From Onchidella celtica (Eukaryota; Mollusca; Gastropoda; Systellommatophora; Onchidiidae): a stretch of 64,000 bases of DNA. A program made the position numbers and the translations under genes. Location of the stretch: assembly GCA_963931925.1 (NCBI GenBank), contig OZ007570.1:46480487-46544486 (forward strand). The letters are read 5' to 3'. This document shows, in pieces, positions 11,219 through 46,838 of the stretch. The notes below the pieces were generated by a model. It worked only from the letters and a program-made list of their open reading frames with translations, had not been told where the DNA came from and made no database searches. Within the stretch, counting starts at the first letter, position 1; every line of letters begins with the position of its first letter.

Positions 11219-11961
11219 ACGGACAGCAAAACGGACCTGACTCAGCGTGCCGCCAGCCGAAGATCTGTTTTGGTGAGATGTGCAGAAAAATGCACATCTT
11301 TGAGATGTGTGACAGAACATTGTGTCTGAAGGAGATAACTGTCTTCACTGAAAGAACAAGTATCGAGTCTGCAATTTCGACTTTCGAAACTGTCCCCCCT
11401 CGATTTCCACACAAAACTGAGAAATTGCTTGGACCCGATACACAAACAATCGGTTTTGTCAACAAAGCGTACGATGTGGTCCGGTGCATTGTGCCTAGTG
11501 TAGTGTTCTCTTCCGTTTGTGTCTCTGTAGTATTAATTCTGTTGGGGGTGAAGACGAAAAAAAAGTTCTCTTGTTTTCTGCAATTTTAGGCCAAAGAATA
11601 GGATCACTCTGAACCCCTGCCGTTTCCTGGGGTTAAAGGTTGTTTTTGGGGGGTCTGCATTTAAATGGCTTGCGATATGGAGCAGTTCTCATTTATCCTC
11701 CAGTGTTGGACGCGTTAAGGATACAGTGTGTTCACGTCTTTAGGGCATTGATTTGACCTGATGTATGGGACTTTTCCAGTATAACAGTTTCTGTCGATAC
11801 ACAGGGAAGTGATCTTTTGCATTCTGTGTTTCCAGGAATACAGGTAATTTGATTGTCTTACTTAAGACCGATATGTGTAAAATTAGCCCGTTTGCAATAT
11901 AAAATATTAGTATAATGATGATTGATTATAAAAAGATGTAACACTGTTTGAATTAGACTAC

Positions 11962-12423
11962 AGAGGATGACTGGATTAGAGTAAGCAATTGTACACTGTC
12001 TTGGAATGAACTGATACACACAATGATATACTGCATCTAAAATTATTGGACGCTTATTTTTAGCCTGTTCCAAGAGTGATTAGGTTAGTATTAAACACAT
12101 GTGCATTGTTCCTGAAAAAATACATGTATATGGACAAAATCATATAATAACACGCATAGAATTATGGGGCACTTAATTTTAGTACTATTTCAAGAGTGAT
12201 TATATTAGTATAAGCATATATAAATTGTCTTGGAAAAAATTTATGTTCAAATGGTGCACTACATCTGATGTTATGAGACGCTTAATTTTAGTATATATTT
12301 CAAGAGTGATTAGATTAGTACAGTATATAGTATAAGCAAACATACGTTGTCTTGGAATAAAGTTATGTACAAAATGGTGCACTGCATCTGGGGTTATGGG
12401 ACGCTTAAAGTTTAGCCTATTTC
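11962..12423. repeat. Four-copy diverged tandem repeat, ~115 bp
   Basis: Units near 11962, 12071, 12190 and 12302 share AAGAGTGATTAGATTAGTA, TTGTCTTGGAA, a GTGCACTGCATCTG block and GGACGCTTAATTTTAG in that order. The second unit is the most decayed. No open frame follows the period, so this looks like a short satellite remnant. Confidence 0.85.
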
Positions 12424-12919
12424 AGAGCACCTCTATTATCCAAACTTTCGTGGTTAACCGGTTCAGTTTGTCTAATGCCGCCGTTATGGATGTCTTTAAC
12501 TGCACTATAGAAAAACCTTTACATCATTTATAATGAAGTAAATTTCTTTCACACCGCCTTGTCCTCCTGCTCTGTTACTATTGTTGCCAACATCTGCAGC
12601 CTTCTTACACGTCTAACCTCTGTGCAGTTTTCTCATAAATATATTACATAATTATGCTGTCTGTAGCCTGATCGATTAATCGATTGAATTTCTTTCTATG
12701 ATCTTTCCTTTGATGTATCATTTTACGTCTTTCCTTTGACTGCAATTGATTTTCACGTAGTCTTCCACGCTGCCTCCCTTTACTTCGGCATGCCATGAAG
12801 TGAGTGCATTATACACCAGTAGAAAATCATGCCCTGGTTTGCCAAGAGAAAGAGTGCCAACAAGGCACATCTTGGCAAGCAACAGAACTCAGGGGTCATC
12901 CACGAAGTTACGTATGCTG

Positions 12920-13005
12920 CTGGAGGGGGTGGGGGTGGGGGTGGGGGTGGGGTGGGGTGCACCAGCGTCTGTAAATCGTTCAGTTGGGGGGAGGGGGGGG
13001 GGGAG
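12920..13005 (+). repeat. (GGGGGT)n G-rich tract
   Basis: Six or more runs of four to five G separated by single T, followed by a second G-run cluster at 12987-13003. The pattern fulfils the simple G-quadruplex rule on the plus strand. Confidence 0.85.
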
Positions 13006-13079
13006 TCTGTATAGCATGCCTACTTTCTCCAGTTATTGTCATGAATTGAAAAGTTTAGTTTCATTTATATATTTATATA

Positions 13080-14340
13080 TTTTTCAACAGTTTAGTTCAG
13101 TTTAGGTCAAGTTTTATTGTAGTCTTTGACGGCCAATTCAAACTATACAGAAGAACCATGCAAACAAGATAATTATGGAGAAACATTAAGAACAGAAAGC
13201 ACGGTCATTCCCTCTCTGCGCTCCAGACGTTGCTGTTTACTGCAAATTTGTACATTTACTTATAATGATATACAATAAAATATAACTTGACTGATAATTA
13301 TCAGTAGCCAGTCATCATTCTTCAATCCACCCCCCCCCCCACCCCAATCGTTTCCCCCTTTATCTGTGTACATTTACTATACATGAAAATAACACTAAGA
13401 TATACATTTTATTTTTAACACATAGAAGAATTCAGTTTTCAGACCTCAGCAGGAGAAGTCACAAAGTGACATTACACAACAAAATAAGATGCAAAATTAA
13501 TAAATGTAGATAACAATCAAATACAGGACATTGTAATTATGTTTTAGTTAAATTTGCCAGGTAAATTGTCATTTAAAGTTCCAGAATATCAAGCTCTCAT
13601 CAGCGACATTCAACATTTTAATGGCCGTATATTTGCACACGGTTTGGGGTTGGGGGGGGGGGGTTAAGCCATGGCATGAAAAGCGTACTAAGGAATAAAA
13701 AGGAAAGGGGGGGGGGGCACATATCGCCCAAATCGAGGGTGCATAGTTTATATGGATGACCTTTGAATGTGAGCAAGCATTGTTTCATGCTTGAATTCAT
13801 CAGAAATGCCAACTGCTACTCACTTTCCAGGCCTTACGTGTTTTGCCTTCGCCCTCAGGATGACCGGCCGTATTCCTTGTTACCGATATTAAATTTCTTT
13901 GGGGCGGGTAAAATTAATTAAAATGATGGGTTTGCTCAGTATGACGTCAGCACCTCTCAAATCAATGTGCAGCAGAAAACAAGACCTTGATGCTAATGAA
14001 TCTCAGAACAATAGCCTAATGATTTTTATAACCAGCGATTGAAAAAGGAAAGGAATAACATTGAAAATGCCATGGAATGTTTCTATTCTTTAAATCTGAC
14101 ACTGTGGCAGTTTTCCGGAACTATTTCGTTTCCTCTTTAGTTCTTGCAAATTCAAACTCACGCTGTATAGAACAAAAATCACTTGAAAGTTCAGATTATT
14201 CCTGACCCACCAAATTTACCAAACTCCATCGAGTGAGATTCTGAAGCAATACAGTTCGTTTGAAAATCTTACTGAATCTGCTTAGTTTAACCCTATTTTT
14301 ACCTTCGGGGGTCTGACAGACCCCAGACACTCACTCTTGT
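13080..14340. other. AT-rich stretch without recognised gene
   Basis: Contains C- and G-tracts at 13328-13345, 13650-13664 and 13706-13717, and a possible weak LINE 3' end around 13085-13130. No protein family was recognised on either strand. Confidence 0.45.
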
Positions 14341-14349
14341 CATCTGTTG

Positions 14350-14390
14350 CTGGGGGGGGGGGGCGGGGCGGGGGGGGGGGAGGGGGGGCG
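14350..14390 (+). repeat. Poly-G cluster
   Basis: Almost pure G for about 40 bases with single C and A interruptions. It is a likely G-quadruplex former and a probable sequencing or assembly weak point. Confidence 0.85.
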
Positions 14391-14993
14391 TAGCCTATAC
14401 AAAGCCAAATGGAGCAAATACCGAGTTGTGTTCACTGTTCAGCAATGCCTTATAATACACAAGATCACGCTGCCCCAGCAACCGCTTCTTCATCATAACA
14501 TCCACCAATCGAATGAAAAAAAACAACAACAAAACAAAGCTTCATCCTATTGTAATTGTTTATTCAGTCAGAAAGCATCGCATATCGATATCTATCTTAC
14601 CGCATATATAAAATCGGAACACTTATGGTCAGTTTATTTCTGGCCTTTTCAAAACAGAAGAAGAGGGTAGGCCTACGTCTAAAATCCCCGACTTTAGGAA
14701 GAAAAAAAAAAAGTCCCGTTTCGTTGGAGATTGTGCAGTATTTTAGACAAGAATAATTATTTTGATACAATTCATGTATCATGGCCTCACCATGCACTAA
14801 AGCTGGAGACACACTGAGACAAGTTCTGATCTGCGCCCGTTTTGACCCAGTGCGCGAAGGTCTCTCTCTCCACCAGCTGATACAAGGCAGTCTTGACGCG
14901 GCCGAGCTAATGAGGCAAACGTGTTTAACTCTTGCTAGTGTGTAGTGTCCAATTAACTCAGTAGGCTGCATCTCATACTAAAACCGAAGCAAA

Positions 14994-15290
14994 ATAATAA
15001 TAATAATTATAATAATGAAGATCTTTAATTATATAACGCCCAATCCAAAATAATTGCCCTAGGCGCTTCACAGAAAGTCTTGTTCTCTCATCTGCAACTC
15101 GCCCCCCCCTCTCTCTCTGTCCGTTTCTCTCTCTCTCTCATGCACAATCTATTGCATACACTTTTATGCTAGACACACACGCACACTCATATAACACAGC
15201 ACATAGGGATAAATGAGGCAGAAATTAATAAAACAGCAAGAATATAATGAATTGAGAATATTGGGGGTAACAAAACAGGCCAGATGCAGT
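14994..15290 (-). mobile_element. CR1/L2-like LINE 3' end
   Basis: On the plus strand it begins with (AAT)n, then GAAGATCTTTAATTATATAACGCCCAATCC, continuing to the GGCGCTTCACAGAAAGTC block, a (CT)n stretch and ATAAAACAGCAAGAAT. The order is the same as at 63285-63540, where an open reverse-transcriptase C-terminus follows. This copy is truncated before the coding part. Confidence 0.8.
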
Positions 15291-15655
15291 GTGCTTCCAG
15301 CCTAAGGGCTTTTTTTTTTTTGTGTGTATCAATGTTTGACGTCATTCTGTATGTCATCCTTGCTGCTTGCATTCAAAGGCTAAAGTAACGTATTTGCACT
15401 CAGAACTAGTGTTAGGAATTTTAGAAAAGTAAAAATAGAAATGTTCTTTCTCTTCTTTCATGTCACAGTGTTTTCGTACAACTTTTTTTTTTTTCTGACT
15501 TTAAATTAAAGCAATTCAATCAGATCCCGTGAGAGATCTTTCCCGAAATGAATAGACCTGTTAGCAACATAGATCATTCATTCCACAGTGCATTGCAGCA
15601 GCGTTAATTAAATTACGTGCATTTTTCTACAGAATCACTTTTCATGGCGATAAAT

Positions 15656-15838
15656 CACAAGCTGTTATTTTTGTTATTGTTGTTGTCACAAGTTGTTGTT
15701 TTTGTTATTGTTGTTGTCACAAGTTGTTACTTTTGTTATTGTTGTTGTCACAAGTTGTTGTTTTTGTTATTGTTATTGTCACAAGTTGTTATTTTTGTTG
15801 TCACAAATTGTTTTTGTTATTGTTGTAGTCACAAGTCT
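15656..15838. repeat. 31-bp minisatellite, ~6 units
   Basis: Units begin CACAAG and continue with a TTGTTNTTTTTGTTATTGTTGTTGT pattern. Four are 31 bp long, followed by two shortened ones (22 and 28 bp). Confidence 0.95.
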
Positions 15839-16235
15839 TTTTTTTTTTTAAGCATTTAATTTTGTCCCTTGTCTAGATTAGTTTTTTCTGACCGAAATCA
15901 TGCGCTTTTCTTCTTTTCCTTTTCAATTTGTATTCCTTCTTGAGTTATTGTATCGTTTCTTTACTGTTTGTTTCTAACACGGGTCTTTAAAAGATACAAG
16001 TTTTTGCCTATCTTTCTTCGTCATTTTAACTTCCCTCCGTGCCTGTACGGTAAGTATTACAGCTTGTTCCCATTAAAACCAATTTTCTACTTGCGCTCCC
16101 TATTTGATGCAGTGAATTTATAGCTATAAGTGTTACCAAATATAAGCCAGTCAAACAGTTTTTTCTTTCACCAAAATATCATATAAGTCCTGCCCTCATA
16201 AATAACATGACCATACCCTAGTGGAACTAATAACA

Positions 16236-16345
16236 CTACTACCACTACTACTGCTACTACTACTACTACTACTACTACTACTAGTACTACTACTACTACG
16301 ACGACGACGACGACGACTACTACTACTAATAGTAATAATAATAAT
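16236..16345. repeat. (ACT)n / (ACG)n trinucleotide array
   Basis: ACT triplets with an internal ACG block, ending in AAT triplets. The minus-strand Ser-rich frame is an artefact. Confidence 0.95.
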
Positions 16346-16677
16346 AAAGTTATTGAATAAATTCACTGTTATGGAAATGCACCATCTTTTCATACCTTAA
16401 AAGTAACGTTAATTAATCACATTTTATTTATCATACTAATAACATCACAAACACACACGTGGAAACGGTCAGGTTATGTCACTAACGAACTTAAACAACA
16501 TCGGGGCCCTTTGAAAAGTGGACCGCGCGCTATGCAGGGCCAGGTCCGTTGTGTCTACCTGTGGGCTATTTCTGTAGAAAGCGGGGGTATTTTTAGCACT
16601 CAGACGGAAGTTTTATCGCCTTCTTCCTGATTGTTTAAAAACCGTATCTTCCCCTTCATTTTTCTTTTTGGGTATCT

Positions 16678-16860
16678 TCTTCTCTCTCTCTCTCTCCCCT
16701 CTCTCCTCCCTCCCCCCCTCCCCCCCACCCTTTTTTTTCTTTTTACCTTATTTTCTCCTTCCTTATTTTTCTGTCATTTTACCTTATCTCCTGCTTCCTT
16801 TTTAAAAATATTTTTTACTTTATCTTCTCCCTCCTTATTTTTGACTTCCACTCTATGTTG
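16678..16860. repeat. Pyrimidine-rich low-complexity DNA
   Basis: (CT)n, C-tracts and T-tracts with a repeated TTTTACCTTATCTCCT(C/G)CTTCC theme about every 45-60 bp. It is not coding. Confidence 0.8.
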
Positions 16861-17010
16861 TCAATCTGATCATTCATTCATTACAACAAAAAAATATGTA
16901 GTCTCTTTCTGTTTTCACGTCCGTTTAACGATATATTAGCTTTGATGCCATTGGTTTACACGTCACCTCTCTCACTCTCATTCCTCTTAGATATTTTGGT
17001 TCGTCTCTAT

Positions 17011-17117
<107 letters not shown>

Positions 17118-17448
17118 CTCTCTTTCTCGCTTTCTTTCTTTCTTTCTTGGTTTTGACCCGACAGTGCGTGAGGTCCCGTTTAACTGTATAGTTCACATCT
17201 CACACTGAGACTAAGACAGACTAGACTTGACTCAGTCTTCCCCGTCAGCCTTAGTCAACTGCTGGAGAGAAAGATGTAACTTTCGGCTCTTGTTAACTGG
17301 TTAAATTATGCAGAGTCATTGGTTCATGACAGAGCCAATGTGACTCCAGGCCAATGCAATCGCACATTGAAACATAATTATATCGATTTTAGAAGAAGAA
17401 GAAGACGACAATGACGACGAAGAAGAAGAAAAAGAAGAACAACAACGG

Positions 17449-17909
17449 GGACCCGGTGGTCTAGAGGCAAGGTGCTCGCCTCTCATGCCGAAGGTATCGG
17501 GTTCGATCCCCGGTCGGTGCAGGCATGTTGGAATTTTGGGATTGTTCTTATATTTCTTGTCCCTGATCCTATAGTAGGTAGGATCGAGCTCCTAGGCGTC
17601 TCGGAAAAAGGATGAAAAACTTAGAGGGCCCGTGCGCACATTGGGCACGTTGAGATAACTTGGCAGATGGAAATCGAGAACGGCAGGCCAAACAGGCCGA
17701 TGCCCGGGCAAAATGAATAAAAAAAATATATATCTCTACCACTCCCCCCCCCCCCCCCAAAAAAAAACAAACAACAACAACAACAAAAAAAACGCCGACC
17801 GACGCTGCACTGTGGCGATGACGTGTCAGTTCCAGTTGTAACTGGCTACAATGACACTCGGGCAAATTTCCAAATTGAGTTTAAAGAAGTATACAAAAAA
17901 AAAAAAAAA
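17449..17909 (+). mobile_element. tRNA-headed SINE, plus orientation
   Basis: The head reads CCCGGTGGTCTAGAGGCAAGG (A box) and GGTTCGATCCC at 17500-17510 (B box). The body contains a GGGCACGTTGAGATAAC block, a long C-tract at 17745-17758 and GGCAAATTTCCAAATTGAG, and ends AAAGAAGTATA plus poly-A. It is homologous along its length to the minus-strand copy at 4170-4612. It inserted next to a (GAA)n/(GAC)n tract. The head is a SINE promoter rather than a functional tRNA, since no acceptor stem closes. Confidence 0.87.
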
Positions 17910-19975
17910 TACCAACCAACAACAACAGAAGACCTGTGCAAGGAAAAGCATAGGCAGGGGAGAGGTCCGCATGACAATATTAGAAAGGTAAATGTCATCA
18001 CAGATGTTGTAGAAAAGGGGGGGGGGAATTAGAACTCATAGTAGGAAACAGCGGGTACCAGCAGCGACTCACAAACAGAGAATAATTATCCTCGCTGTCA
18101 CTGTTACTATGTCACACGCTGTTGCCCCGTGCCGTGCGCGCCTTTCGTTAACTGCTCATGTTGTTTGTTACCTGCTCCCCACCGCCATCGATTCTGCCGT
18201 ATACAATCAATGGTACACCTAGATCACAGATAACATACCGTGCAATCAGCCGATGGGGGCGACATCGATAGAACAGGTCCAGCTCTGGATCTCTCTCAGT
18301 CTTAATTAGCTCTTCATGCCAGTTTCATGGTTTGCAGTGTGGAGTTGTTAAATAATACTCCGAACTTGTGTGATTTTTCTGTGTTCAGTTTAACTGATAT
18401 TCCAGTCTGTATTCATCTTTTATTTATATTGATTTTATGTTAAACTCCGCACTGCTTGTCAATTCTCTTTCAAAACTCTGTTCATTGCCTTGCAGTTTTA
18501 GCTCTTCATTATTTTATTCATACCAGAACGTTCTGAACTGAGAAAGAACTTAATGGTTAAATAATTAATACAGCATGTTGGCCTGATGTCATTTTCTCTT
18601 TACCATGAAATAAAACAACAGCCACAACAACAACAACGACAACAGCAACAGAGATAAGGAATAAAAAGTCGATGACTCTAAAAACGTATTTGCTCACACG
18701 TTAATCCTGCAGTGTTATCCCGTGCAGTTTGTTATCTATTCCGGACTGCATGTTTCGTTCATGCATAATTATCTTCATTGCTCAAGTGAAGCTACTTTTC
18801 ACTGGATTTTTCAAGTCACTCCTTCAACTAAAAGAAACTTTAAGTCTGTGTGTTGGGATTAAACTCAAGGAAAATGTGTTAAATATTATTTTATTTTGTG
18901 TCCGATTACGATCAGCACGCGAAGCATATTCTGAGTTTGGATTTTATGGCGGGTGGGCAGGATAGTGGCCACTTTGTGCCCATCACGGTCTGTTTGGGTA
19001 CTTTATTTCAATATATGTTTGACAATCAGAGCTTCACCGGTTTAAAATTCATAAATAGAATTGAATACTTCAGTACAGACTTTATTACAATGGTAAAATT
19101 CTCAAAAGTTGTTTTGTATCGATCTGAAAAGAGTTTAGTAAATGTATATAAAAGTTTTTAAATCAAATTGTAGAATCGATCCTCTTTCACAGAAGACGAG
19201 ACGCAACGCGGGCTCACGCCAGAGAGCGGGTGAAAAAGCTTTCATGATGAATCATCATTGTTCAAAATTTTGAAGGTTTTTTTGAACTGTAATTCAATCG
19301 ACCCCAAAATGACACTGGACTTTATCGTTGGATTGATTTAGTGTCCAATTTCTAGTTTTGGGAGGAGTTCCATTTGAGTTCCATGATCGGGATACTACAA
19401 GTACGCGACTTTAGCCGCGTACGTGAACAGGGAGCCGCTAGGGAGCAGCTCCTTCCTGGCATTGTTAGTCTTCTTGGGGAATGTTTTTATTGTAAAAAAG
19501 CTGGGCTAGGCGATTAACATTCAGAACATGAAATTCATGAAATATATGTCTAACTAAAGTCCTATAACTCATGTGGTACTCCTCCCCTAGTTTTATTAAT
19601 TTTGGAATTTGTGTTAAGATCATCGCCCATTCGTCGGATGTCAGTAATGAATACTTTCCAGGCAATGAAAACTTACTGAAAAGACAATTAATTACCAATT
19701 AGACAACCCTGTGATCTGCTGATGATTTGAACTTTGCCCGTGTGAGACTAAATTTTCTTTGCCAAGACTTGAAGATTCATTCCAACAGCAAAAAGAACAA
19801 CGTCTGTGTTCTGAGATTACAAGACTAAGGAGAAAATGTATTAAGTGTGAGGGATGTCACATCTGGAATTAATTGCGCTTTACGCAGCCTTCAAGTTAGC
19901 GCATTTTAGCTACGTTGATTAAGAAATAATCCCGCAACAGTGCACCGTTTCATCTGAATCATTGTTACATACTGT
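17910..19975. other. No recognised gene
   Basis: Frames at 18729-18965, 18898-19161 and (minus) 19465-19698 are mutually overlapping or isolated and resemble no family. A G-tract sits at 18017-18027, and a GC-rich imperfect hairpin (GTACGCGAC..GCCGCGTAC) lies at about 19401-19424. Confidence 0.45.
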
Positions 19976-20352
19976 GTCCCACCGGTGGGACGTGGCAATA
20001 TTATTTTAGTGGGGCGTGGAATTTCAGCATGGGGCGCTGGCATTTTCCATAGAAATCTCAGTTTCGTAGTGTATTTTAACTTAGCTGTATAAATAAAATG
20101 TTGTTTGTTTATGTCGTGCTAGTGGTCTCCTTGTTTAGCTCCGATTAAAACATGGACGGTGACAGATGCACGACTTAAATGATTACGCGCAACCTAGCCT
20201 GTTATACATATAGATCTAATGCGTTCTTGGTTGCTTGATACAACATTACAAGCGTTCAGGCATATACTAACTTTGCCCGATCATGGTGAGGTGCACATGT
20301 CTTTTGTGTGGAAAATTATTGAAGTCGGGCGTGGGACTGAGCAACACTGGTC
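19976..20352. mobile_element. Diverged hAT-type MITE relative
   Basis: It shares ordered blocks with the element at 2853-3166: a CATAGAAATCT..TTTCGT segment, GTGTATTTTAACTT, ATAAATAAAATGTTG, then CATATACTAACTTTG and the GGTGCACATGTCTTTTG segment. The ends (ACTGTGTCCCACC and its rough complement near 20333-20350) are eroded. It carries about 80 bp of extra interior sequence. No target duplication was visible. Confidence 0.6.
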
Positions 20353-20948
20353 TATACTGAAGCTACCAACAGACAACAGAGTGAGAAATTAAGAAGTATA
20401 ATGGATTGAAGCCCCCCCCCCCCCAATCTTACACCCTCCAAAAAAAAAAGAGAGAGAGAGAAAAACTTAATGTTTACCGGAATGCCCACTGGTAAATCAC
20501 TAATTTTACTCTGTGATGATTGTTTTCTTGTTCTGGTATTGATGGAAATTAATCCCTTCGGGCAGCGAGACATGTGCCCCACTATCTCCTTCACTCCTTC
20601 ATTCCTTGATAATTGCGCTAAGCTGATTGGCCAGTGAAGTGTTTATGAAGAATAAGCAATAATAACGCCCACGGCTGTGGGTGGACGCCGGGGTCATAAT
20701 GCCTCATTCCACCGATGTGCTAATTATTTTTCTGGAACTCTACCCTCAGTCGCTATCACTTTGGACCGCTAGAGATGAAAAGATTGTCCACTAAAAGAAA
20801 TGCCTGCATTTCTTTCCTTTTGCATACATAGGCATAGGATGGAAACAAAAAAAGACACGCGAATTATATGCTACGATTTGAAGTTTCTCCAATCCACAGC
20901 GATTTATCTCTCGCTTTGACTACTTTTAAACTATATTTAATGAGATAA

Positions 20949-21361
20949 AATGAGATTGTGAATAAGAAAACCCGGCTTAAGTCGGCAGAGCTGATTTTGA
21001 GAAAAACGGCTTTGAAGTGAAAATAATTATGGGTCTGACACAAACTTCCAACTTGGCTGTTGTTTAGGGGACCGTGGCATGTTACAGGGTAAACTGTAGA
21101 TGAGCAGTGAACACTACTCACTATGATCTCTATAACGGCTTAGTTATTAGACTACGGTCTCCTAACAACAATCACTCAAATATTACTTGGTCAATTAGCT
21201 ATTGCCACTTATATAGAGTTAAATGCCGTTTTCTCAAAATCTTGTTTTAGGGGGGTCACTGACTTCAATTTATCAGAAATGTCTTGTCTTTTACTATATG
21301 TACAGAACTTAAAATGTCATGTTGCCGACTTAAGCATGGTTTTCTCATGCACACTCACAAA
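20949..21361. mobile_element. MITE family GTGAGTGTGCATGAGAAAACC, copy 1
   Basis: It is homologous to the element at 62051-62584 (shared blocks AACTTCCAACTTGGCTG, TAGACTACGGTCTCCTAAC and AATCTTGTTTTAGGGGGGTC). Its termini (20951-20988 and 21322-21360) are imperfect inverted copies extending to the CTTAAGTCGGCA block. It has a single copy of the 135-bp segment that is doubled in the other element. A LINE tail abuts its right end. Confidence 0.85.
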
Positions 21362-21785
21362 TAAGATAAGGTTAGATAAGAATCAATCACTTTATTATCC
21401 CATAAGGGAAATTCTCTTCATAGAGCGTTTAAGAGCACAGACATTGTATATATAGAGCATCATTACATAAAGTTATATCCTAACTCAACTGACTCAATAA
21501 CAGACAATGAATGAAGTGACGGGATATGTCATTCACCTACCTGCAGCGTCCTGCTGAGGCGAATTGCAGGGGGCAAAGACGATTTTCTGTTTCCTTCTCT
21601 GTTTGCTGTCATGCGTTATTAATATTGTGTTGCTCCTGGATAATCGAGACATTTGATGAAACAGGGGATGGTGACTGTCATTTGCAAATGGAAATGTATT
21701 TTGTCGCATAAGGATTTGGGTACAGGGTGGTCAAAATTGAAAAATGCCACATCTGTCACATCGCATGAAAACATGATTTTTTTTC
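21362..21785 (-). mobile_element. CR1-group LINE 3' end, TTATC-tailed
   Basis: On the plus strand it starts with a (GATAA)n-type tail and CACTTTATTATCCCATAAGGGAAATTCTC, followed by AACTCAATAACAGACA, GGCGAATTGCAGGGGGCAAA and CTTTCTCTGTTTG-like blocks. It aligns with 32213-32780 and 59186-59470. The minus-strand coding end is decayed here but can be recognised through the better copy at 32.2 kb. Confidence 0.75.
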
Positions 21786-22339
21786 CACCTTAATTTGAAA
21801 ACTGATCGAATGTACCAACTCAGAATTGCGATACATAAGGGAAACCGGATGTGATTAGCACATCGTCACCTTAGAATGACAAGGTTCTAACTCTCTTCCA
21901 GCAACTTTTGAGAAAATTGGTGATTGAAGTTTCATGTGCTCGTAGCTTTCAGAGGGATACAACGTTTTTTTTTTCTTTTTGGTAATGCTTACAAATTACA
22001 TACCCAATCCGCTTGCTACTTTGACACACAATGGAGAAGACCCGTAGAAGTAGTGTGCAGTGTGTTAACTCGGTTCAGCCAAAAAGTGGAGATTGAACGG
22101 ATATTGAACCTTGTCATTCTAATGGGACGAGATGCTAAACCCAGCCAGCGACCCTAGGGAAATCTGGAGCGTAGGAATGACGTTAAGACTGCACATAGGA
22201 ATGGCATCGTTCATAAGTAGATCCACTGGTTATGGCATCGCGCCGACGTCGGATTGATGTCGGGAACTCGCCTCTATGGTAATCCTACCATTCTTACAGA
22301 AATCTACGTCGAATTGACGTGTTGATGCTGGCTCGAAAT

Positions 22340-22420
22340 GCAATTATTAACAAGACGGGGTTAGGGATAGTACGTATATGTACGCGCCCCTCGCGCAAAA
22401 CGTACAACAGCCTCTTTTAT
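22340..22420. mobile_element. Fragment of the TACGTACG MITE family
   Basis: GGGTTAGGGATAGTACGTAT, then GTACGCGCCCCTCGCGCAAAA and ACAACAGCCTC, match in inverse orientation the left part of the element at 26885-27226. Only this end is clear. Confidence 0.5.
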
Positions 22421-22676
22421 CATATACGCTGAGTAACTCTTCATTAACTTCATTTGTCGGTGTACAGTGACTCATGGCATAGCGCTGTCAACTACATATT
22501 AAAATCATTATCTTCTTAATTTTGAATTTCGAATATTTACGTCTTCATCCGTCCATCAAATGACATAACTAACCACATCTGTCTAATTACGTCCACGGGC
22601 TGCATCTTAAACTGATTTTCCAGGATAATGAGCTTATTTAAGCATTAATTTTGTAATTTTTTTCTTCTATTTTCAG

Positions 22677-23098
22677 ATTTAATGACGCAGAAATAAGCGC
22701 CACCACCATCACCTGGCGCAGAACTGTTCGATCTTGTGTATCCAAGACTTGCAAGCGTCCTTGCCCAAGTAGCGCCTTTGTCCACAACGGAGAGCGGAAT
22801 TCCGACCCCTGCACGGCGACGACTAGTTATCCACGACTAAACAACTTATTTAAGTGTACAGTATAATAATATTACTCTTTGACTGACAGCTTAAGACTGT
22901 CACTATCTTACACAACACAGAATAAACAATGCTGCATGTACAGTCTTGGAGAAGATCTGCATTTCCCTGTTGCTGTTAGCCGGTGTCAACAGTGAGCCGT
23001 TAATTAAATCATATCGCCTACACTATCACGTCTGATTTGCTAGTGGCTGTCTTCCGTGATGATGTTACGAGTGACTTGTAATGAATGAATGATCTATC
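22677..23098 (+). other. Probable 5' UTR part of HUNK exon 1
   Basis: A strong pyrimidine tract and CAG end at 22676 (TTCTTCTATTTTCAG), which would splice an upstream non-coding exon to this segment. The sequence is less AT-rich than its surroundings, has stops in all frames, and leads into the start codon at 23099. If 22676 is not used, the transcript could instead start nearby. No TATA element stands out. Confidence 0.4.

Positions 23099-46838
<23,740 letters not shown>

Noticed and set aside
11167-11589. 140-codon plus-strand frame with a C-terminal hydrophobic stretch
   Set aside because: Begins in the dispersed motif at 11168 and has an overlapping open frame on the other strand; no homology recognised.
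17449-17525. tRNA gene candidate
   Set aside because: A and B boxes are present, but the sequence continues into a SINE body and no acceptor stem pairs.
19401-19445. GC-rich hairpins as a regulatory RNA or terminator
   Set aside because: Short imperfect stems with no associated gene; expected by chance in a window this size.
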